Source: Mxb001 sp049431945 (GTDB lineage Bacteria > Actinomycetota > Actinomycetes > S36-B12). Taken from it: DNA of 9,498 bases. The DNA is taken from positions 1 through 9,498 of the forward strand of contig JBMTDJ010000079.1 in NCBI GenBank assembly GCA_049431945.1. The letters run 5' to 3'. Positions within the stretch are counted from its first letter, which is position 1, and the number at the start of each line of letters is the position of its first letter. Positions 5,714 through 9,498 of this stretch are shown here, piece after piece. The position numbers and the translations under genes were made by a program. The notes under the pieces were generated by a model. The model saw nothing but the letters and a program-made list of their open reading frames with translations, did no database searches and was not told the origin of the DNA.

Positions 5714-7699
5714 TCAGAAGGGGTCATCGTCGTCTCGCCGCGCGAGGATCTGAGCAACGACCCGCATCATCATCGTGGCGGACAGGAAGAGGCCGACGAA
5801 GCCGATCAGGCGCAGGGGGTTGGCCACGGTGTCATTCGAGGCCATTCCACCGGCAATGAGCACGAGGCCTGATCCGATGAGCCCGAAGACGCCGACGACG
5901 GTGAAGATCACACGATTGATCCAATGCTCCATGCGATGACCGTCCGACCCTGAGAATCGGTCGATTCGCAGGGTGAATCTGCCGCTGCGAGCCTGGAGTG
6001 CCAAGTCCTCAGCAACCTGCGGCATCGAGCGCAGGACAGGGAGGGCTCGAATCACTTCACGGGTCAACTGGTCACGCGGATCGAGTTCGCTGTGCGCAAC
6101 GATCTCGCCCATCTTGTCCTGCGCCGCAGGACCCATTCGGAAGTCGGGGTCGAGGACGCGCAACGTTCCGTCCAGGGTGAGGATTGCGCGCGCCAGGATG
6201 GTCAAGGAGGGAGGCGCGCCCACCCCGTGACGATCGAGCACGCGGATGATCTCCGAGATGGCCCCCGGATCGAAACCCCCTCCCTGCAGGGTGGTGAGGA
6301 CGACCCCGAGGTCAAATTCCAGGGATGTGATGTCGATGTTCTCGCCAGCTTGGCCGGCCACACGACGCACGGCCCGCGCGAGCACGGACGGGTCTCGGAG
6401 GGTGAAGCCCAGGGCCATCTGCTGTAGCCCCTCGAGCGTGACCGGGTCGATCCATCCGACGGCACCGAAGTCAATGAGCCACAGGGTCCCGCTGTCATCG
6501 ACCATGACATTCCCCGGATGGGGATCGGCGTGATAGACGCCGTCGGTGAGGATCTGGCTGAGGAATGAGTCGAGCAGGCTGCGCGCGAGACGGGGCCGAG
6601 AGGCGCCACATGTGTCAACAGCTCGCTGGTCCGAGATGGACTCGCCGACGACTTCGTCCATCACCAGCACGCGCCTGGTCGTGAGATCCGCATAGATCTC
6701 AGGAATCCGCACGCCCTCGTCGTCCGAGCGAGCGCGGCGCATGGCCGCATTGTTCGTCGCCTCACGCGTGAAGTCGAGTTCCTCCGTGATGCCAGCGACG
6801 AGTTCACGGGCCAGGCCTACGATGCCGACTCTCCTCGCCGCGGCCGACTGCCTCTCCAGGCTGCGCGCCCCGCCAATGAGCACACGGCCGTCAATGGCGA
6901 CGTTGTCCTCCACATCGGGGCGCTGGACCTTGACGATCACGTGGCGCCCATCGCGCATCACAGCCCGGTGAGTCACGCCTATGGACGCTGCCGCTAGAGG
7001 CTGCTCGGAGAAGCTCGCGAAGATCGTCTCCAGCGGTGCTCCAAGTTCGGCTTCGACCACGGATCGCACGACGGGGAACGGAAGTCCGGGTACCGACGAC
7101 CGCAACTGCGCGAGCTCGTCAGTGATCACCGGCGGCAGGAGATCGTCGCGAGTCGAGGCGATCTGGCCGAACTTCACGAGCATGCCGCCGGACTCCTCAA
7201 GAGTAAGGCGCAGGGCGCGGGCCGTCTCGGGTGATAGAAGCTCAGCACGCGACGCCAACCGACGGCCAATGAGGCCATGACGGCGCGCGATCCGGGCGAT
7301 CTGCGTCAGTCGGCGAGTGACAGCGATCCGTGCCTTGATCGCACGGATCGGTCGAGGGAATCTGCGCCGGCCCCTGCGGGGTCGGAGCATGGCGTCAATG
7401 ACCAGGCTCGCGATCAACGCGACGATGAGGGCGTATCCGAGCCAGGCCAGAGCGACGAGCAGCGTCGTCAGAGTTGCGCTGGTTCCCTCCTCGAGGCTGA
7501 GTTCGACATTCCCGTCGACTTGCACTGCCAAGAGGATCAGTCCGCCGAAGAAGCCGGCGACTCCGGCTGCAAACGAACGAAGTCTGCCTCGCCGAACGTC
7601 CAGGATCCGTGCCGACAGCCATCCCATGAACAACGAGGCGAGGAAGATGAGCCCGATGAGAACCACCAGATCCCACACGGAGCCCTCAGTCTGGATCAC
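5714..7699 (-). CDS. membrane-anchored UbiB/ABC1 (AarF) family atypical kinase
   Basis: A 661-residue atypical kinase of the family linked to isoprenoid quinone metabolism. Three N-terminal hydrophobic stretches (about 10-29, 42-60, 79-103) and a C-terminal pair (about 596-618, 629-648) flank the kinase core. Core motifs are KFGQ (176-179) with STRDDLLP, the Ala-rich loop AAASIG (236-241), VIVKVQRP with Lys257, EELDFTREA (306-314), HADPHPGN (390-397) and DFG (410-412). The loop reads AAASIGVTHRA where the family normally has AAASIGQVHRA. The frame opens with GTG at 7697-7699, after CACGAT and six bases, which suggests a leaderless start. A run of four Asp lies close to the C terminus. Its 3' end meets the tocopherol cyclase-like gene. 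Confidence 0.92.
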   Translation of the reverse strand: MIQTEGSVWDLVVLIGLIFLASLFMGWLSARILDVRRGRLRSFAAGVAGFFGGLILLAVQVDGNVELSLEEGTSATLTTLLVALAWLGYALIVALIASLVIDAMLRPRRGRRRFPRPIRAIKARIAVTRRLTQIARIARRHGLIGRRLASRAELLSPETARALRLTLEESGGMLVKFGQIASTRDDLLPPVITDELAQLRSSVPGLPFPVVRSVVEAELGAPLETIFASFSEQPLAAASIGVTHRAVMRDGRHVIVKVQRPDVEDNVAIDGRVLIGGARSLERQSAAARRVGIVGLARELVAGITEELDFTREATNNAAMRRARSDDEGVRIPEIYADLTTRRVLVMDEVVGESISDQRAVDTCGASRPRLARSLLDSFLSQILTDGVYHADPHPGNVMVDDSGTLWLIDFGAVGWIDPVTLEGLQQMALGFTLRDPSVLARAVRRVAGQAGENIDITSLEFDLGVVLTTLQGGGFDPGAISEIIRVLDRHGVGAPPSLTILARAILTLDGTLRVLDPDFRMGPAAQDKMGEIVAHSELDPRDQLTREVIRALPVLRSMPQVAEDLALQARSGRFTLRIDRFSGSDGHRMEHWINRVIFTVVGVFGLIGSGLVLIAGGMASNDTVANPLRLIGFVGLFLSATMMMRVVAQILARRDDDDPF

Positions 7700-7711
7700 G
7701 GGCCCATCGTG
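7700..7711 (-). promoter_or_regulatory. possible -10 element of the UbiB-family gene
   Basis: On the minus strand CACGAT (7706-7711) keeps the second-position A and sixth-position T of the -10 consensus. It is separated from the GTG start by the six bases GGGCCC. No Shine-Dalgarno sequence is seen, consistent with a leaderless start. The match is weak by itself and rests partly on the same arrangement recurring at neighbouring genes. Confidence 0.35.
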
Positions 7712-7812
7712 CCATGCGCACCCTGCGCATACCGGTGCGTCCTGTGATGCGGCTCACGGCTGCGCGGACCAGTGCTCATGCCCGCGCAACCCCGGGTGAT
7801 TCTGGATGTCAT

Positions 7813-7860
7813 CGATGGTCTGTCTCTGTGCCCTTCAACGGTCGAGAGATCGCACCATCG
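7813..7860 (+). promoter_or_regulatory. possible structured leader of the 61-codon gene
   Basis: CGATGGT (7813-7819) and ACCATCG (7854-7860) are perfect 7-base inverted repeats. Inside them TCTCT (7823-7827) pairs with AGAGA (7845-7849), leaving an internal loop and a 17-base apical loop. The element ends eight bases before the Shine-Dalgarno sequence of the small gene. It could be a 5' leader structure or a protein-binding dyad. No known riboswitch class was recognised, and no clear -10 was found in the 180-bp gap to anchor a transcript. Confidence 0.33.
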
Positions 7861-7868
7861 GACCCCCT

Positions 7869-7875
7869 AAGGAGG
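7869..7875 (+). promoter_or_regulatory. strong Shine-Dalgarno sequence of the 61-codon gene
   Basis: AAGGAGG is an essentially perfect anti-16S match, four bases before the GTG at 7880. It is the strongest ribosome binding site in the window and fixes the start of a gene otherwise too short to trust. Confidence 0.65.
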
Positions 7876-7879
7876 AACC

Positions 7880-8065
7880 GTGATCAGCAACACCCCCGCT
7901 GACACCACCATCGCCAGCACCACCCCCGCTGGCCCCATTCCGCTTACCGGCACGTGGTTCTCGCGCGTCGGCGTGAAGCCCTACATGCTCATGGAGTCCG
8001 CGGATCGCCATCCGGGGACTCGCGCTCCGATCACGACCCTGCCCCACCTGGGCCTGGCCGCCTAG
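7880..8065 (+). CDS. small protein of unknown function (61 aa)
   Basis: I do not recognise this product. The case for a real gene is a near-perfect Shine-Dalgarno sequence and coding-like composition: 53 of 61 sense codons end in G or C, like the flanking genes. The first 20 residues are rich in Thr, Ala and Pro (SNTPADTTIASTTPAG) and contain an imperfect ten-residue repeat. The rest (GTWFSRVGVKPYMLMES, then ADRHPGTRAPITTLPHLGLAA) looks more ordered. There is no Cys, no signal peptide and no membrane helix. It sits alone between the divergent UbiB-family gene and the propeller gene, with a hairpin just after its stop. A secreted or processed peptide is conceivable but unsupported. Confidence 0.6.
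   Translation: MISNTPADTTIASTTPAGPIPLTGTWFSRVGVKPYMLMESADRHPGTRAPITTLPHLGLAA
7891..7931 (+). repeat. short direct repeat inside the small gene
   Basis: CACCCCCGCTG occurs at 7891-7901 and again at 7921-7931, exactly 30 bp (ten codons) apart, in frame. It gives the related peptides NTPAD and TTPAG in the Thr/Ala/Pro-rich N-terminal part. This may be an internal duplication, or may simply reflect low-complexity composition. Confidence 0.5.
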
Positions 8066-8077
8066 CCTGCCGCACAT

Positions 8078-8118
8078 CCCATCTGGCCCCGCGCGGGCAC
8101 GCGGCGGGCCAAGATGGG
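8078..8118 (+). terminator. hairpin after the small gene, overlapping the next promoter
   Basis: CCCATCT-GGCCC (8078-8089) pairs with GGGCCAAGATGGG (8106-8118) apart from one bulged base in the right arm. A CGCG/CGCG stem (8092-8095 with 8100-8103) closes the inside over a GGCA loop. It starts 12 bases after the small gene's stop, so it could terminate or stabilise that transcript. No T-run follows, so it is not a classical intrinsic terminator. The right arm contains the CAAGAT candidate -10 of the next gene, so an operator is the alternative. Confidence 0.45.
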
Positions 8119-8121
8119 GCC
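8110..8121 (+). promoter_or_regulatory. possible -10 element of the propeller gene
   Basis: CAAGAT (8110-8115) is followed by six bases and the ATG at 8122, the same spacing as at upp and the tocopherol cyclase-like gene. The GGGG in between is not positioned as a normal Shine-Dalgarno sequence. It lies in the right arm of the 8078-8118 hairpin. Confidence 0.38.
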
Positions 8122-9123
8122 ATGACCAAGAGCCCGCTACGTCCCCAGCGCTGGCGTCCGCCGAAGAATGTCGGCAGGCGCGGGCCCTTCGGCGTGAACG
8201 ATGCCCTCGACGATGTTGAGGTCATCCCCCTCCCCGGCTCGGGAGCGGAGGACGTCGCAGTCGGCCCCGGGGGCGACGTCTTCACGGGCACGAGCGAGGG
8301 ACACATCCTGCGTGTGTCCGCTGACGGTCGCGTCGTCGAGCGCGTCGCTCAGACCGGCGGGCGGCCCCTCGGCATCGAGATCCACCCGGAGGGCTGGCTG
8401 GTGGTGTGCGATGCGCACCGGGGCCTGCTGCGCATCGATCCCACGACCGGCGCGATCGAGGAACTCGTCACCGCCGTCGGAGGGCGCCCACTGCGCTTCA
8501 CCAACAATTGCGCGGTCGCCGACGACGGCACGATCTACTTCTCGGACTCGTCGACGGTCTACGGGCTCGAAGAGTTCAAGGGCGACATCCTCTCCCACAC
8601 GAGCACGGGAAGGGTGATTCGTCGCACGTCCGACGGGACCGTGGACGTCGTCATCGACGGCCTCGACTTCGCCAACGGAGTCGCCCTCGCGGAGGACGAG
8701 TCCTTCCTCCTCGTCGCGGAGACGGGTGGCTATCGGGTCACGCGCCTTGATCTCACCGGCGAATCCTCCGGACGGCGGTCGGTGATCATGGACAACATGC
8801 CGGGGCTCCCCGACAACATGTCGACCGGCACTGGCGGGATCTTCTGGATCGCGCTGCCCTCGGAACGCAATGCGCTCCTGGACGCGCTGCTGCCTCGGCC
8901 CGGGCTCCTGCGTGCAGCTGTGTGGGCACTCCCTGAACGTCTCCAGCCTGATGCGAGTCGGCTCACATGGGTGATCGGCATCGACGGCGAGGGCCAGGTC
9001 GTGCACAACCTCCAGGGTTCGGGGCGGCACTTCCACTACGTGACCGGAGTGCGTGAACACGACGGGCGGCTTTATCTCGGCAGCCTGGTCGAGCCCTCCA
9101 TCGCGATGATCTCCCTGAGATGA
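8122..9123 (+). CDS. strictosidine synthase/SMP-30-like beta-propeller protein
   Basis: A 333-residue protein of the six-bladed propeller superfamily that includes SMP-30/gluconolactonase, DFPase-type hydrolases and strictosidine synthase-like proteins. Motifs are GAEDVAVGPGGDVFTG (41-56), RPLGIEIHPEGWLVV (81-95), RFTNNCAVADDGTIYFSDSS (125-144), FANGVALAEDESFLLVAETG (183-202), and LPDNMS (229-234) with GGIFWIAL (238-245). Glu43, Asn128 or Asn129, Asn185 and Asp231 sit where this superfamily places its metal ligands. FANGVALAEDE and LPDNMS favour the strictosidine synthase-like/APMAP branch. It is probably a hydrolase with unknown substrate; alkaloid synthesis should not be inferred. The start at 8122 is preferred to the longer frame from 7954, which overlaps the small gene. 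No signal peptide is evident. Confidence 0.85.
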   Translation: MTKSPLRPQRWRPPKNVGRRGPFGVNDALDDVEVIPLPGSGAEDVAVGPGGDVFTGTSEGHILRVSADGRVVERVAQTGGRPLGIEIHPEGWLVVCDAHRGLLRIDPTTGAIEELVTAVGGRPLRFTNNCAVADDGTIYFSDSSTVYGLEEFKGDILSHTSTGRVIRRTSDGTVDVVIDGLDFANGVALAEDESFLLVAETGGYRVTRLDLTGESSGRRSVIMDNMPGLPDNMSTGTGGIFWIALPSERNALLDALLPRPGLLRAAVWALPERLQPDASRLTWVIGIDGEGQVVHNLQGSGRHFHYVTGVREHDGRLYLGSLVEPSIAMISLR

Positions 9124-9147
9124 CACACGCGCGAAACACGGGCCTGC

Positions 9148-9160
9148 TAGGACTGCCCGC
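9148..9160 (+). promoter_or_regulatory. weak -10 candidate of the ATP-grasp gene
   Basis: TAGGAC (9148-9153) lies seven bases before the ATG at 9161, in the 37-bp gap after the propeller gene. It lacks the conserved final T. No Shine-Dalgarno sequence is visible before the ATG. Read-through from the propeller gene is equally possible. Confidence 0.27.
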
Positions 9161-9498
9161 ATGAGCACGGTCACGGGGGTCCCGGCATACGACGAGATGT
9201 ATACCGGCAACGCCCCTCGGCCCGCGCAAGCCGAACTCCACCGCGTTCTCGCGCGCCTGCCCGCCGAGGAGCTCCACGACCGTGCACGGCTGCGCGACGC
9301 CTACCTCGATCGCAACGGCATCACGTTCACGCTCGGCGAGCGGGAGCGACCGCTTCCCATGGACCTCATCCCTCGCATCCTCACGGCCGCCGAGTGGTCG
9401 ACCATCGAAGCCGGTGTGATCCAGCGAATCGAAGCCCTCGAGATGTTCCTGTCCGATGTCTATGGACCCGGCGAGGTGCTCGCCGAGGGCATCGTCCC
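9161..9498 (+). CDS. circularly permuted type 2 ATP-grasp protein (5' part only)
   Basis: An open frame runs from ATG at 9161 off the window end, giving about 112 residues with no stop. It matches the N-terminal region of circularly permuted type 2 ATP-grasp proteins (the DUF404/DUF407 group): AYDEMYTG (9-16), GITFTLGERERPLPMDLIPR (53-72), AAEWSTIEAGVIQRIEALEMFL (76-97) and DVYGPGEVLAEGIV (99-112). Members are ATP-dependent ligase-like enzymes, and the peptide or substrate is mostly undefined. They are commonly encoded with an alpha-E domain protein and a transglutaminase-like protease; those would be downstream, outside this window. The ATP-binding core is not visible here. It follows the propeller gene by 37 bp on the same strand. 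Confidence 0.88.
   Translation, partial: MSTVTGVPAYDEMYTGNAPRPAQAELHRVLARLPAEELHDRARLRDAYLDRNGITFTLGERERPLPMDLIPRILTAAEWSTIEAGVIQRIEALEMFLSDVYGPGEVLAEGIV

Noticed and set aside
5734..5746. CTCGC/GCGAG hairpin near the end of the kinase gene as a terminator
   Set aside because: The stem is only five base pairs, lies inside coding sequence and has no T-run, so there is nothing to separate it from chance in G+C-rich DNA.
7880..8065. The small gene as a RiPP precursor or bacteriocin
   Set aside because: It has no Cys, no leader cleavage motif, and no modification, protease or transporter gene nearby. The downstream ATP-grasp gene is tempting, but it belongs to the circularly permuted type 2 group and is separated by the propeller gene.
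7954..8121. N-terminal extension of the propeller protein to 7954
   Set aside because: It overlaps the small gene in another frame and crosses the hairpin at 8078-8118. The extra residues look like shadow translation.
8137..9210. Long open frame (357 codons) on the minus strand, antisense to the propeller gene
   Set aside because: It is the mirror of a high-G+C gene. The translated product has no recognisable motif, while the plus frame carries a full set of propeller motifs with ordered metal-ligand positions.

Overview
The window is a compact, high-G+C stretch of an actinobacterial chromosome. The signs are codons strongly biased to G or C in the third position, GTG starts, a TadA-associated protein of an actinobacteria-centred family, and a -10-like hexamer six or seven bases before several start codons. 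I cannot place the genus. There are eleven protein genes and one tRNA. No insertion sequence, phage gene or CRISPR array was seen.

Left part (1-1826): a tRNA-Ser(CGA) gene lies just downstream of tadA (tRNA adenosine deaminase) on the minus strand. tadA overlaps a preceding gene for a TadA-associated protein by four bases. Diverging from that pair, and running rightward, is upp (uracil phosphoribosyltransferase).

Middle part (1829-4658): a tightly packed minus-strand operon, pntAA-pntAB-pntB, encodes the three-polypeptide form of proton-translocating NAD(P) transhydrogenase, which uses the proton gradient to reduce NADP+ with NADH. Its last gene runs into upp tail to tail, with two bases between the stops.

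Right-centre (4703-7699): a gene of the tocopherol cyclase-like family diverges from pntAA across a 44-bp gap with interleaved candidate promoters. It meets a membrane-anchored UbiB/ABC1-family kinase gene tail to tail, nine bases apart. Transhydrogenase, tocopherol-cyclase-like protein and ABC1 kinase side by side suggest a redox or isoprenoid-lipid theme. This is the most interesting neighbourhood here, because plant ABC1 kinases act on tocopherol cyclase in plastoglobules.

Right end (7700-9498): an intergenic region with a possible structured leader precedes a 61-codon unknown gene with a near-perfect Shine-Dalgarno sequence. Next come a strictosidine synthase/SMP-30-like six-bladed propeller gene and the 5' part of a circularly permuted type 2 ATP-grasp gene, cut off by the window end.

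At least four protein genes (upp, the cyclase-like gene, the kinase and the propeller gene), and possibly the ATP-grasp gene, look leaderless. Only pntAA, pntAB, the TadA-associated gene and the 61-codon gene show recognisable Shine-Dalgarno sequences. All coordinates, motifs and pairings were read by eye; no database search or folding program was run.
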